In this document: positions 11,532-23,890 of the stretch, in pieces
How the letters are laid out: every line of letters starts with the position of its first letter
Position numbering within the stretch: the first letter of the stretch is position 1
NCBI GenBank assembly: GCA_963932465.1
Contig: OZ010791.1
Coordinates: forward strand, 619,635,800 to 619,699,799
Length of the DNA: 64,000 nucleotides
Direction: 5' to 3'
Source: Maratus speciosus
Lineage: Eukaryota; Arthropoda; Arachnida; Araneae; Salticidae
Notes under the pieces: model-generated
Told to the model about the DNA's origin: nothing
The model's database searches: none
What the model saw: the letters and a program-made list of their open reading frames with translations, nothing else
Made by a program: the position numbers and the translations under genes

Positions 11532-11913
11532 CCAATATACTGTTGAAATTTTCAAAATTACCATTAAATTTGCATTAATTTATTTTTATTGCATTCGTAA
11601 ATGTTTTCTATTAAAAATGTTATAAGCTTCTATTAAACATTATCAAATAAATAAGTTTTCATGCCGCTGGAAGGCAATATATCTAAAAGAAAAATAGATA
11701 CGCATTAAGAAGAATGCATTAAATTAGACTCCAAGATGGTTTTTGGATACTCTATGTCTATATTACATAGCTCCACACATACTATATATTTTAAAAATTA
11801 TATTCGATTAAACGATGACAAATCACTACGCATAAAAAAAGGAAACATTCTTATATCATGCGCTTATTACTTTTTTCTATCTTTTATCTTATCTATTACT
11901 TTCTTTCTTTATT
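11234..11913. other. Non-coding, poly-A tract
   Basis: An AT-rich stretch with a run of 27 A at 11503-11529. The run could mark an old retroposed 3-prime end, but no retrotransposon coding sequence precedes it. Nothing else recognised. Confidence 0.4.
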
Positions 11914-12878
11914 ACTTTTTTCTATCTCTATAAAAAGAAAGTATTGGATTCGTAAAAAAAATCGACTTCCTGTTTTCGACGGATTTATACGTTTTACAAG
12001 GTCCTGAAAACGATTTGACTGTTTTTAGAAAATGTCTGTCTGTATGTGACAAAAATTTTGTGGACGCTCTATCTCAAGAACTAATGCGCGGAATTCAATA
12101 CAACTACAGATTCAGTTAGATCTTGATATTCATTGGCGCTGATTAGTTTTTGATCTAAATCTCCCAACAGGTGGCGCTGCTATGCTGCATTTTTCACGAT
12201 TTCCGTAATAGCTTCATCTCAATAACTAATGCTCGGATTTTCATCAAACTTCGGATTCAGCTATACTCTGATGAGAGTTGGTGCTGATTAGGTTTTGTTG
12301 TAAATCTCCCAACAGGTGGCGCTACTATGCTACATTTTTCACGATTTCCGCAATAGCCATACCTCAAGAACTTGTGCACATATTATTTTCAAACTTTAGA
12401 TTCAGTTAGACGTTGACATAAGTTGTTGCAGATTAGGTTTTTGGCATAAATCACACAATAGGTAACGCTGCTATGCTGATTTTTTCAGGATTTGCACTAT
12501 TTTACAGATAATCGTTTCTGAAAAAGTAATTGCATTTTCCATGTTGGCTATATCTTAAAAACTAACGCACGGAATTTAATGAAACTTTATATTCTGTTAC
12601 ACTTTCACATAAATAGTTCCTTCTGAGGCTTTGGTGTAAACTGACCAACTGGTGTCGCTTTTTTGGGTTGGGAAATTTGATTGCAGACATCTAATAGGGT
12701 GCGTGCCGAAATTCAATGATTTGTTTGAAAAAGGCAATGTTTATATCTCCTTTTTAAATGCACGCAGTTCAACGATCCCATACCTTTAGAATCCTCAAGA
12801 TAAGCATAGATTGTCATTTATTTTTGGCATTGTGATAACGAATTTTTAATTATTAACATGTATGGGATAGAAGAAAGT
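11914..12878 (+). mobile_element. Dispersed element with ~145-bp internal units, copy A
   Basis: It begins with a small hairpin (ACTTTTTTCTATCT then AAAAAGAAAGT followed by ATTGGATTCG) and ends GGGATAGAAGAAAGT, inverse to the start. The interior contains about four tandem units of roughly 145 bases. Each carries CTCAAGAACTAATGC, a CAAACTTCAGATTCAGTTAG-like stretch and CAACAGGTGGCGCTGCTATG. The same organisation recurs at 47121-48182 with more units. No ORF. The superfamily is not certain. Confidence 0.75.
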
Positions 12879-13750
12879 TTTGGGATTGGCACATCAGACA
12901 GTTTTTAAAATGGATTTAAACAAATAATTTATATGTATTTAATAAATGAAATATCGGATATAATACTCTAGAGCTCCATATTCAATAAGCAAATCAGCAG
13001 TTCTGATAGCAAAAATTATACTTTTTATAAAAGCTTATAAAAAGATTTTTATAAAGCTTTTCTGCCTTTTCTACTATTAAGTCAAGTGATTTCGTAACTT
13101 ATTCCATGCAAATTAATGTGAAGAGATTAAATCATAGAATGATTAATGCTGAAAGCGGAATTAGGATAATATTGGAGGAGATTTTAGTACATATAAGTGA
13201 AAAAGCAAAAGCAAAAACGTTCTCAAAATAAAACTTCTTTAAATTAAATTTTGAAAACCTTGTTTGTTATTCAAAAGAATTATTTATGCATATGCTAATC
13301 ATAATACTGTTTTTAACAGTGAGAAATGGTGTTTTTAGGTGCGTTCGCAATTATAGAAATACGTAACACCTATAGTCGTCGTTCAGTCTGTCTATCCGTC
13401 CGCATATAACAGCGCAAAAACTACCCAATCGAATTCTTTGAAATTTGTTATATATAATCGTTGCAGAATTGTGTCGAGTCATTTCAACTTTTACGAAAAT
13501 CGAATCAAAACTTTTAAGATATTAATAAAAGTGTTCTTCATGCTATTAAATCCTATTTATTATACGTCATTAATTCAATGATATCCCATGATAGGTCATG
13601 ATTTTAGGTTACCATGGTGATGACGTCCTATTTAAGAGAGATTCCTATTATTTCCGTATGACCGAATTTAATCTATAAGAATCTTAATAAATTTTGTATT
13701 CATGCATTTTTGCGTATGAGTGCAACAGCTATTGCACCAAAATCTGAATA
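12879..13750. other. Non-coding; source of a duplicated 92-mer
   Basis: No gene is seen. Positions 13450-13541 are repeated exactly at 13992-14083 inside the neighbouring MITE. The rest is plain AT-rich sequence. Confidence 0.5.
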
Positions 13751-14962
13751 CAGTAGACTCCCTAAAATCCGCGAAAGCGTGAAATCCACGTATTTTTTCA
13801 GATGTAAACAATGAAATTTACAGTTAAGTTGCAGGAACAAAATTCAAGATGGCGCCGAAATCAGCGACTACCGCAATGTTTTTTTTTACTAATTTTTTTG
13901 TTAATCATTCTTTTTTGGCTATTGCAGCTGATTTATTACTAAATAAATTTACATTACTTTTGATTTTTATATAAAGTAGCATATCTGTATCATATATAAT
14001 CGTTGCAGAATTGTGTCGAGTCATTTCAACTTTTACGAAAATCGAATCAAAACTTTTAAGATATTAATAAAAGTGTTCTTCATTCTTCCAGGTTCTAAAA
14101 AAGTGTTCTAATAAAAGTGTTCTAATAAAGGTTCTAATAAAAGTGTTCTTCCAGGGTTCGAAATCGAAAAATCCACGAACCGGAACGCTATTTTTAAATT
14201 ATTGTTCGCGGAATTTTTTTTTAATTATAGACAAATTTATTTCTAAACATACAAAGCAGTATAAGAAAAGTATACTCAAAAATACTGTTATACTCAAAAT
14301 AACAATGAAAAAAGTTATACAGAGCGCAATAAGCTTTAGATACTGATAATAGCATTAACACTGTTCTCCTTGCTTCTTTCGCTATTTCTTATGTCATCAC
14401 TAGTTTGAAAAGTCTGGTCTTTTGTTTACTTTAAACATTTTATATTTAATTACAGTTACATTAATAGTTTACTTTTATTCATCTTTATTTATTTAAATAT
14501 GTAACTTACTTACCTTTTTTTCGGCAGTCTTTAACTTTAAATACTCTTTATTTAATTTATTTATGGGATGTTTACTTTGTAAACATCGTTAAGACTTGCC
14601 ATTCTCCGTATGTAAAACCGTCCACGTAGTGCTAAGAACGAATAATGACGTATCGATCGCCTTACCACTAGATGGCAGCATAGGACTTTTGGAATCGAAT
14701 TGAATCGATTTCATCGGTAATAATTTAATATTTTTCTAAATTTTTATTTTACATAATTATTTTACTTTTAAACAAATAAATTTAATTATTTTAATATTTT
14801 ACTTATATTAATGTTTCACTTTATTGTAAGCATTCATTATAATTTCCCATGCTTAACTACCAATCAAATTAATGTTTCCAAAATCAATGACCAGAAATCC
14901 ACAAATTCTAAAATCCGCACAACCTCTGGTCTCAAGCTGTGCGGATTTGAGAGAGTCTACTG
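13751..14962. mobile_element. Pogo-type non-autonomous element
   Basis: The left end CAGTAGACTCCCTAAAATCC and the right end GATTTGAGAGAGTCTACTG are inverse to each other and flanked by TA (13749-13750, 14963-14964). The 1212-bp interior has no transposase. It contains an exact 92-bp copy of sequence from just outside the element (13992-14083), followed by a stuttered run of GTTCTAATAAAAGTG motifs (about 14093-14150). Confidence 0.75.
13992..14083 (+). repeat. Exact 92-bp copy of 13450-13541
   Basis: The two 92-base segments are identical by direct comparison, same orientation, 542 bases apart. One lies outside and one inside the TA-flanked element, so this copy is probably a filler insertion templated from the flank. 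The short AGTGTTCT repeats just after it also suggest polymerase slippage or template switching. Confidence 0.9.
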
Positions 14963-14964
14963 TA

Positions 14965-15593
14965 TTTATAAAACTAGTTATAGTATGAACGCACTTCATT
15001 TGCCACGTTTGACATACAATTTCCGACTTGTTTCATTAAATGACTTTATGTATCATTTTGAATATTTATGAAAATAAATACGAGTATTACATATCAAGTG
15101 ACCTTAAAGTGTAACCAAGTTAACATTTTAGACCCTTTTTTTCGATCTCGATTTTTAAAATAATGACAGTCTATTTTTTATTTTTTCCCCAATTCAATAA
15201 AGAATCAACGTGTACAATATAATATTTGGATTTTAATTAAGAATGAGCAGAAAACGAAAAAAAAAAAAAAAATAATTTGGGAGTGACAAATGTTGAAGAA
15301 GAGGAAACTAAATTAAAGCAGTACTTTGCAGAAATTTTAAAACGATATGAATACGCAAACCATGTTAATGCGCATAAAATAATATGCATGCTATTTTGAA
15401 TGTCTACAGAAAGAATCCATTGAAGTTATGGTTAGAAGAAGTGAAGTATGTAATGATAACATCTCATTTATTATCCCTAAATTTTGGATGTGCATATTAA
15501 AATAACCATATGCAACTATTTTTATTCACCGTATGATTTTAAAGTTAGGCAATGCACTGCTATTTGTGCTTCTAGCAAAGTTTGTCTCTTTTT
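14965..15593. other. Non-coding
   Basis: No gene or element end is recognised. The 61- and 70-codon frames that start near 15484-15533 run into the repeat at 15594 and are not supported as genes. Confidence 0.4.
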
Positions 15594-16116
15594 ACCCGAC
15601 TGCCAAGAAGGGTTATGTGTTTCATGCGTATCTGGATATGTGGATTTCTTTATACCCTCGAAACCTCCCAACGGCTGGGTGGATTTTAATGAATGAGGTC
15701 TCTATCGATTCGTCTTAACCGTCCGATGGTTATTGGCTAGGTTTTGTTTTTATAAATTCAAAATGGCGTCCGTAAAATGAAAAAAAAATACGCACCCTAT
15801 TGAGTGGCATATCATTGGATAGGTCTTTCAAAATGGAGATGATGTTTCATTGACTATTTTACAGTCAGAATCTCCGTTTAAACATTACACAACCTAGAAG
15901 TTATGTAGGTAGGATCTCTAGCTTTACTGCAACTCTAACCATCATAGACATCTATAGGCCTCATCAAAACAGTGTTTATAGATAGGAACTAACAATTAAA
16001 CACAACTTAAAAGTCAACAATACGAGTAAATAAAAAAAAAAATACGTAAGTAATATAAAAAATAGTTTCACATTGATGAGAAATAATTAATTAGTTTGCT
16101 TTCTACGCAGTCGGGT
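15594..16116 (+). mobile_element. CCCGACTGC-ended repeat, copy A
   Basis: The ends are inverted, ACCCGACTGCC at 15594 and GCAGTCGGGT ending 16116. A homologous copy in opposite orientation lies at 31400-31941. The interior includes GGTTATGTGTTTCATGCGTA near the left end and ACTATTTTACAGTCAGAATC mid-way. A short frame (reading YPTAKKGYVFHAYL) is open in both copies, but it is too short and too poorly conserved to call a gene. It is a non-autonomous DNA transposon of unassigned superfamily. Confidence 0.7.
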
Positions 16117-18191
16117 TTTTTGATTTTGTAAATTTAGTTTTTACTTATTCTATTTTTTCTGCATTTATGTTCATCATTTTAAACTGGTGGATGTCACCAC
16201 TGCATACCATATTGTTTATTCGATTTTTCTTTTATTCTGTTTTCATCTGATAGATGACGCCATTGCACACTCCATCGTTAATTCGTTTTAACTTCTATTC
16301 TGTTTTCGATGGATGGTGCCACTGCATGTCAGTGTTGATTTCAGGGGGTGGCCCGGGGGGGGATGTCCCCCCCGGGATTCAAAAATGTCCCCCCCCCCGG
16401 AGGAAATTTTTGACTTTCTCCTTATTTTTCCTAGTAGTGATATTTTCCTTCGAATCCTCCCGAAAAACCTGTTAAGATGGAATCGTAAGATACCGTTAAA
16501 AAATTCTGTCTTAACAGATATACTTGCATAGCATTTTTGTCGTCAATTACAAGGAAATGTTCCTTCTAAGGTATTATTCCGTTACAGATAGGTTCAGTTT
16601 TTACGACATATAACAGCTTTGTATAAGTAAGTCTTACAAGCTATTCGAAAAATCGTACAAATTAAAAAAAAATTACGAAATTAATGTTTATTCTGTTTAT
16701 TAATACTTAACCTTTCAGCTAACTTTTTGCGTAATAGGTGCTTGTCATATTTTTGTGTACAATAGCAGTTATAAGATTTTAAAGAAGAAGAAGAAGAAAC
16801 AAATTACATAATTATTAATTAGCATACCGCTAATACTTGCATAATATTTATTTAAAGCATACCGGTAGTAAAACTTAAACTTTAATTTTGGTGCCATATA
16901 CGAGATTAAACTGTAAGAAATTGTTGTTAACTACTAATTCCATTTTATTTTATTTTTTTTTTTTTTGTAAAATTATAAAATAACTGGTATAAATTTATTT
17001 CATTAACATTTTCGAAAAAATTAAATGCGGTGAAGTCTGGGAAACAGATCCTGTCTATAGCGGAATGCGGAATCCTCTCTTAAACAAAAAAAAATACGGT
17101 TCCAGCAAAAATAGTGCACTGCGTGATACTTTCTAAGACGGAAATGTGTCTGTAACGGAATTTTTCTTCCACCCCTTTCAATTTTATATTTGCGGTTTAA
17201 TATACTACAATTGCTTTCATTGGGACCGTAAAAGTTTTCTGGTTAGGAGAAGATTCCATTATTGACAGGTGTGATGTCAAATCACATATTTTTGGCTTAC
17301 TTACTCTGATTGTATCAATTATTAAATTATTTAGATATTTTTAATTAGATTCTCAATTTCTCTAAAATGTATTTAAATTATACCATAAAATGTATTTTTT
17401 CGCTTAATATCCATTATTCAATCTTAACAATAAACATAATAATTCACTGAATGTATCATATCACGCTAATAATTTATCTAAATAAGCTTTTCCTATCCAG
17501 TGAAATATTTATTCATTATATTTTTGAGGTTATAATATTAATTTCATGTATCATAAATAAAACTTTTTCTGTTACAAAGTACTAGCCCATAAAATAAATA
17601 TTATTACTTCCTTATTGTGAAATTCTAAATTTGTGCGTTTCTTAATTAAAATATGATATATTGTTATTATTCCGTTCACTCATAAAATATCTTGAAAGTT
17701 AATCCTTTCAGAGTAATAATCCATTTGTTTATCCCGTATTACATAAATAACTGCTTTATCTAACTGTAATTTTCTCTTGGAAAAACCAAATTCATTTATC
17801 GAATGATAAATTGATTATGCTGTCAAAAACATTATTATAATAGATTTTGAGCGGGTATGGACAACTGAATTAAAGGCACAGAAATGTTTTCATACTTAAT
17901 AGTTTAAAAAAGATTTAGTTACTGAAAATGTCTAAATATTTCTATGCAAACTTTATAAATTACATCCGGTATTTACTTGTTCCTTAACATAAAATATTTT
18001 ATTTTTCTTATTTTATTGTAGAATGCTAGGGAAATTTCATTTTCAAAGACTACCAATAAGCAATTAGGTGACGCTAGTTCTAGACGACACTGTGTCTGGT
18101 TAATCTATTGCGCTTTTCTGTCTTGATTGTTACAGATGAAAATTACAGCTTAAATTGAATATTAGATAGGAATTATTTTTGATATTGAATT
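16117..18191. other. Non-coding with transposon-end fragments
   Basis: Around 16200-16340 short motifs (GATGGTGCCACTGCATGT) repeat and recur near 22980-23003. A C/G-rich foldback (GGGGGGATGTCCCCCCC, 16355-16400) follows. Pogo-MITE-like pieces (CTGTTAAGATGGAATC, CTGTCTTAACAG, TAACGGAA) lie at 16460-16620 and 17030-17275, none with a full pair of ends. From 17300 to 18190 nothing is recognised. Confidence 0.45.
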
Positions 18192-20402
18192 ATGTCAAAA
18201 CAGTCGAAATTATTTTCTTATATCCAAATTAAAAAAAGAAGACGTAGTGGAGAACCTTTAGTACAGTCATCTGTTGAAAATCAAAATAATAATTCTCAAC
18301 TAACTTTGAATGAAAGCGAAACCTGCAATGCGATAGTTCCACCCTCGATACCTTCGTGTAGTACTGTTAGTGGACAACCTCAACCGGAAGATAAAAATGT
18401 TGGACGCAAGTTCAAATATCAAAAACAGTGGGAAGATAAATATGAATGACTGTATTTTGATCAAACTCGTGGTGGTGCATTTTGCAAGCTGTGTGAAAAG
18501 CATTTAAAAAATGATGTAGAGGTATTCCAAAAAACAAGTGGAGTATTCATATCAGTGCCCTTCACAAATTTTAGGAAAGCAACTGGCAGTACAGGAAAAC
18601 TTGAAAAACACTCAAAATCAGACAAACTTTGCAAATCTGTTTTTATGGAAAATGAAAGATTACAGAATTTAAATGCTCCTATACACACACAAATAATGCA
18701 ATACAGCGAAGACGAAAGGGATAAAAATAGACAAGCTTTATCTTCATTAATTAGGAGTGTGTATTTTTTAGCTAAAGAGGAGATAACCCATACTACAAAA
18801 TATGAACCCTTAGTTCAAAGAATTTTAATGAGAGAAAATGAAACTCTTCGCGACTGGGTTAAGTCTCAAAGTGAAAGATCGACTTACATAAGTAAATCAA
18901 CTGCTTCTGAAATATTAAGCTCAATAGGCACAATCTTAGACAAAGCAGATGACAAAATACTTAATGGTAAGTATTATTCTATAATGGGAGATGAGTCGAC
19001 GAACATAAACAATCAAAGTGAATTATCACTAATGGTGCGGCACGTCATCCATGATCCAGTTTGCGAAGTAAGAGAAAGATTTTTGTGCATAATATACTTA
19101 GAAAGAACTGATGCTGAATCAATATTTTTAGCTATAGATGATGCTTTAAAAAAAAGAAATATGTCATATGATAAATTGGTTTCATGTTCTTTTGATGGTG
19201 CAGCGAACTTTAGTGGTAGTATAACTGGTGTTCGTGCTCGTATTTCAGAAGCTAAACAATGCGAAGTGCCTTACATTCATTGCAGATCCCATATTCTATC
19301 ATTAGCTGTCACTAATTCAAGAAACAAGACTATAATGATTAAACGATTTTTTCACACAGTTAAAGATACTATTTATAAACTTTTTCATAGTTCTCCTAAG
19401 AGAGGAAAAATTTTGCACGAAATACAGAAAGCTTTAGAAGAACCCGTTCAAATCATACTTGAGGCAACGGATATACGCTGGCTTAGCAATTACCGTACTG
19501 TTCATGCTGTATTTTTATCCTTTAAATCGATTATGATTGCATGCGAACACATACACAAGGATGGTGCTGATTTAGCAAGTTTAGCTGGTGGTATTCTCTT
19601 GGAAATGATTAATATTAGTTTTATAATCAGTTTAGTCGTTATGGATGAAACACTTAATGCTGTATCGAATTTAAGCAAAATTCTTCAAAAGAAAACACTT
19701 AGCATTTCATTTCTTCCTCAACTTGTTTCTGGGACAGTTGATCACTTGCAAGAAATTGCCAACTTTTGTGATACTGACAATGATAATAACGAATTGCACA
19801 TTAAAATTAAAGGTCTCGAGAGTGATGCATCAGAAATTAAGAGCATAAATTTTAATGACACGAAAAAAAATTGCTTAAAAAGTGCAAAAACTTTTATAGA
19901 AAAAATGATTCATCAAGTTAAAGAAAGATTTAATGATAAAGCACTGCGCTTAATAGAACTATGTGCATTTTTTCGAAGCTTTGGAGAATTTGTAAAAATA
20001 AATGAAAAGCAGTGTAAGGAGCTGTGCCATCTTTTTGGAATTCAGGAAGAGGATGCAGCAGTGGCAGATCTCCATTCTTTTAAGTGCGTTGCACACAGTA
20101 ATTTAGATGATACCAGTACAGATGTCGCTTCTTTCATTTTAAAAGCTGATATTGGATACGAAGTTTTGAAAAAACTTGCCGAGTGTGTATTGTGTGTACC
20201 AATTTCAACAGCGAGTGTAGAAAGGTCATTTAGCACAATGAATAGAATTATGACAAAACTCAGAAATCGCATGGGGCAGGATACTTTACAATCGTGTATT
20301 AAAGTATCTATCGAAGGTGATGAGGAGCCAACAGATGAATTCATCGATGCAGTGATCACACATTATGCATCTTCGAAACCAAGACGCATTCGCTTAGTTT
20401 AA
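18192..20402 (+). pseudogene. hAT-superfamily transposase with one in-frame stop
   Basis: One continuous frame from ATG at 18192 to a stop at 20402 (737 codons) is broken only by a TGA at 18447-18449. After that break a zinc finger (FCKLCEKH, then EKHSKSDKLC) resembles the BED/TTF type. The catalytic region follows: MGDEST near residue 143 of the downstream 615-codon stretch, CSFDGAANFSG near 212, and IHCRSHILSLAV. The C terminus has the hAT dimerisation motif (VPISTASVERSFSTMNR, near residue 547). It is most like the KIAA1586/ZMYM-type transposases common in arthropod genomes. Terminal repeats and an 8-bp duplication were not found, so a domesticated origin cannot be excluded. With a single nonsense change and no frameshift, the copy is young or was kept under selection until recently. 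Confidence 0.85.
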
Positions 20403-21743
20403 AGGTGAGCAATTACAAATTTAATACTGAACTTATGCGATTTATCAAAAACAGTGCTTTATAAGAAGTAAGGATTAGTTTTACACACAAGGTAGATTTG
20501 ATGGTTTTACATATAGAATATTATAATTACTATTTAGTACATACACATTATATGATATTATTTATTTAAATTGCTATTAATATTTTATAAAATTAAAGTA
20601 TTTAAAAAAAGAGTGAAAGCTCTATTTCTTTAGTGGACATGAATGTTACGGAAGATTTGTTTTCATTAATATTAAGAAGTTATACTTAAACATAGACGCA
20701 GATAGAAGTATACAAATGGGGTTTCAATTTTAAATTTTGAAATGTTACATAACTTTTATCTTTCATAAGTTTGAAAATATTGCGGACGTTACAAAATAAT
20801 TAAAAAATTAAGAGAAAAAAAAATATAAATTTTCTACAGTAAAAGGTTTTAACATAGTAGGGCGTTGCCCAACTATATTCACCCCCCACGAAAAAAGGGA
20901 GAAAAATCTCCCTATTCCATTTAATACTGTCCGCGTCTGTGTCTGAAAGCATTATTATTAAATAATAAGTAAATATCAAATAATAAAAATTTGTTATTGT
21001 ATTATTTGTAAACTCTGTTTGTTATTCTTGTAACGAAGTTTATTATTTAATTGTGATTTATTGCCATTTTTCGGTGCTGTTTCATGAATAACTGTATATT
21101 AATAGAAATATTTCAGAGGTAAATTGTAGCAATGTTGATTCAAAACTTTTCGAACTTTGATTCGAACTTTTATTTTGCTTCGTATTATGTTTAGCTCTTT
21201 ATTACTTAATACAAAAAGTTAAGACTATTATTAATAATAATTTATAAAATGCCTAAAAACGCTACAGGTAAGTGATTGTTTGATTAATTAACGCTCCATT
21301 TATAAAAATATTTTACCTGCAGATTATTTTTTGCCCCTGAATTATCTGTCGCAGCCACTTGGAGAAATTTCTGCTACGGGGGGAGTGACAGTAACCTAAG
21401 AATGCCACACTTATTTTTTATCTTTTCAATAATGGTTTGGGCACAATAAAGTACAAGAGTATCTTAAAATAAATAGAATTTTTAAAAGTTTTTTAAATTT
21501 TCAATTTGAAATTAAAAAATAGAAACTTATATATAGCATAATCTATGGAAACAGAAGATTTTCAAAATCCCGACTGGAGGGATACTTGTTAAGACAGAAA
21601 CTTTTTCTGATCCTCGGAGATTCCGCTTTAGCAGGTTTTGGTATATTAATGAAATCAGAGAAAATGTCATGTTGGAATACTAGTGTCCCCCCCAGGGATC
21701 AAAATTTCCCCCCCGGAGGTAAAGGTCTGGATTCAACACTGTT
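20403..21743. other. Non-coding with element fragments
   Basis: Mostly plain AT-rich sequence. A GGGCGTTGCCC hairpin (about 20861-20871) is followed by a CCCCCCACG...AAAAAAGGGAG region. A pogo-MITE-like piece (ACTTGTTAAGACAG) lies near 21587, and C-rich patches (GTGTCCCCCCCAGGGATC, about 21683) match the GC-rich ends seen near 16360. No ORF is supported. Confidence 0.4.
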
Positions 21744-21882
21744 GCATGTTCTATTTCCTGTGATTGGTTAAAGCGATTAATCGATTGGGAACCTAACAAA
21801 CTTATCAAATTCAAGACGGTCTGGTCTGGCTTTGTTCTTTAAAATTTTAAAAGCAATGTAATAACTCTTTCCTGAAGATGGT
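21744..21882 (+). repeat. 139-bp direct repeat, left copy
   Basis: Runs from GCATGTTCTATTTCCTGTGA to CTTTCCTGAAGATGGT. The right copy, 22999-23137, is colinear and differs at only a few bases. The two copies bracket a BEL/Pao fragment, whose coding sequence begins directly after this copy. Confidence 0.9.
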
Positions 21883-21886
21883 TATA

Positions 21887-22490
21887 TTGATTGACATTGA
21901 GGAAGGTATCAAATGGGAATTTATTCCCCCAAAATCTCCGAATTTCGGTGGCATCTGGGAGGCAGCTGTAAAATCATTCAAGTTTCATTTGAAAGGGGTA
22001 ATAGGTCATCAAAAATTAACTCTAGAAGAATTTTTAACCATACTAACGGAAATTGAGGGAGTTTTGAACTCCCGTCCCCTTATCCCACTATCCCCAGATT
22101 TCGAAAATTTTGAAACATTGACACCATCACATTTTCTTATCGGTAGGCCAATCACTTCGATCCCCGAACCTCAACTAGACGAGATTAATGAAAATCGATT
22201 AGCCAAATGGCAGAGAATCACCGAATTTAGCCAACAAATTTGGAAACGCGACTATTTGAATAATCTCCAGCAGAGGGGGCAATGGAAGTTTAAAAAAGAT
22301 GATGTACAGAAAGAAACTTTGGTACTAATAAAGCAGGAAAATTTAACCTTCCACCAAATGGTTGGTAGGCAGAATAGTTGAAGTTTTTAAGGGAAGGGAT
22401 AATATAATTCGAACGGTGAATTTACGTTTGCCAGATGACCGAATTTTTAAAAGAAACGTCAGAGATGTTTGTATATTACCAGTTGAGTAA
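21887..22490 (+). pseudogene. Truncated BEL/Pao polyprotein: integrase C-terminal end
   Basis: The frame opens inside the integrase catalytic core. PKSPNFGGIWEAAVKSFK contains the conserved FGGxWE with the third catalytic acid. It continues through LTEIEGVLNSRPL, LTPSHFLIGRP, a W-KRDYL segment, and the KKDDVQ...LVLIKQEN part of the DUF5641-like C terminus. A frame change near 22360 separates the last part (GRIVEVFKGRDNIIRTVN) which ends at 22488-22490. Gag, protease, reverse transcriptase, RNase H and the first two integrase acids are missing. It is a different lineage from the intact BEL element at 38-44 kb. Confidence 0.85.
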
Positions 22491-22685
22491 CAAATTTCCT
22501 TTCTTTCCTTTAGCAAACTCTAAAATATATATTATTCTGTATTTAATCTAGTGTTATAGTGAATTATTCTTGTATTATTATTGTGTATGTAAGTTGTTAT
22601 ATCTTATAATTTTTTCTTGTATGATAATTTTTGCAAATTTATATGTTTATGTATATTGAAAATTGCCTTTCAATCCCCGGGGGAG

Positions 22686-22940
22686 TGTTTCCTCCGTTTA
22701 TCGTAATTGATAGTGAGAGGGCGCTGCAAGCGCTCTGGACTGAAAGGGGCGCGGGCGAAAATTCTCCGCCAGTTGAGTATGATTATGATGTGTTCTTAGA
22801 CGTAAGCGCAGTGCATCAATCGCTGCCAGTCCCTTTGGAATATTTTTGTAAATAATAAATGTTTTGTTAAGTTTTGTAAATGTGGGCAATCCATCGAGTA
22901 CGCATACAATTTCATTTAGTATTTTTAAGTATTTTCTACA
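22686..22940 (+). repeat. Possible 3-prime LTR of the truncated BEL/Pao element
   Basis: It starts TGTTTCCTCCG directly after a purine-rich GGGGGAG (likely polypurine tract), contains AATAAATG near 22855-22862 as a polyadenylation signal, and ends ...TTTTCTACA. This TG...CA layout with an upstream tract fits an LTR of about 255 bp, but there is no second LTR to confirm the ends. Confidence 0.4.
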
Positions 22941-22998
22941 GTCCATAATGAAGCTATCGCCGACAACTTCTATTCTGTTTTCGATAGATGGTGCCACT

Positions 22999-23137
22999 GC
23001 ATGTTCTATTTCTTGTGATTGGTTGAAGCGATTAATCGATTGGGAACCTAACAAACTTATCAAATTCAAGACGGTCTGGTCTGGCTTTGTTCTTTAAAAC
23101 TTTAAAAGCAATGTAATAACTCTTTCCTGAAGATGGT
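22999..23137 (+). repeat. 139-bp direct repeat, right copy
   Basis: Partner of 21744-21882, in the same orientation. Here it is preceded by ATAGATGGTGCCACT, also seen near 16310, so this copy seems to be in its original context and the left one a duplication. Confidence 0.85.
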
Positions 23138-23486
23138 CATAGATGATTATCCGAAACTTCGATTGTTATAATCTTATTTTAATATTTGTTTACTTTTTAA
23201 CTTTACAACCTTTTTGTATACACCATTTAGTAAACTTGTAATTTTTTATTTTCACGTTAATATCGAACTTTTTATGGTTATGGTAGCTCTTTTATTATAT
23301 AAAGAATGTCAGAATTATGCCAGTTCTTTTATTATATGAAGAAGTTTCGGAGATTCCAATTTTTTTTTATCGACTGAAGTTACTGATTCAGAAAAGTATT
23401 ATGAAATACCAGTGAAAGACAGGGGGAAAAAAAGGTAGGGGGGGGGGGAGGCGTCGAATTTCGTAATTAAAAAAAATTAATATTAA
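23138..23486. other. Non-coding
   Basis: No gene is seen. A G-tract of about a dozen bases lies near 23439-23450, close to the start of the next foldback element. Confidence 0.4.
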
Positions 23487-23885
23487 GAGGCTACTTCAGT
23501 CAAATGAAAAGACACATTTGCTAATGCTAATCCTATGGAAGAAATTTATAAAGATATCTCGGTCGCATTTCAATATTTTTTAATGATTTCTTTTGCATTG
23601 ACTAGTTGAGATCGATCTGTATGCAGGCCGTTTTTTACTTTTTCGATTTTGACTGCAGATATTTTTTATGAGGATGCTTTTACTTTCGAAACCGGTTCCG
23701 AAAATGAAAGTGTTCTCATAAGAAATACCTGTAAACAAAATCGAAAAAGTAAACAACGGCCTTTGTACAGATCAGTTTCAACTATTCAATGCAAAAGAAA
23801 TCATTTAAAAATATTGAAATGCGACCGAGATATCTTTATAAATTTCTTCCATAGGATTAGCATTAGCGAACGGGTCTTTTCCTTT
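23487..23885. mobile_element. Foldback MITE, copy 1
   Basis: The left arm (GGCTACTTCAGTCAAATGAA ... GCTAATCCTATGGAAGAAAT) and right arm (ATTTCTTCCATAGGATTAGC ... GAACGGGTCTTTTC) are inverted copies nearly 190 bp long that meet near 23680-23690. A second copy lies at 63478-63901. The 103-codon frame across the right half is incidental. Confidence 0.8.
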
Positions 23886-23890
23886 ATGCA

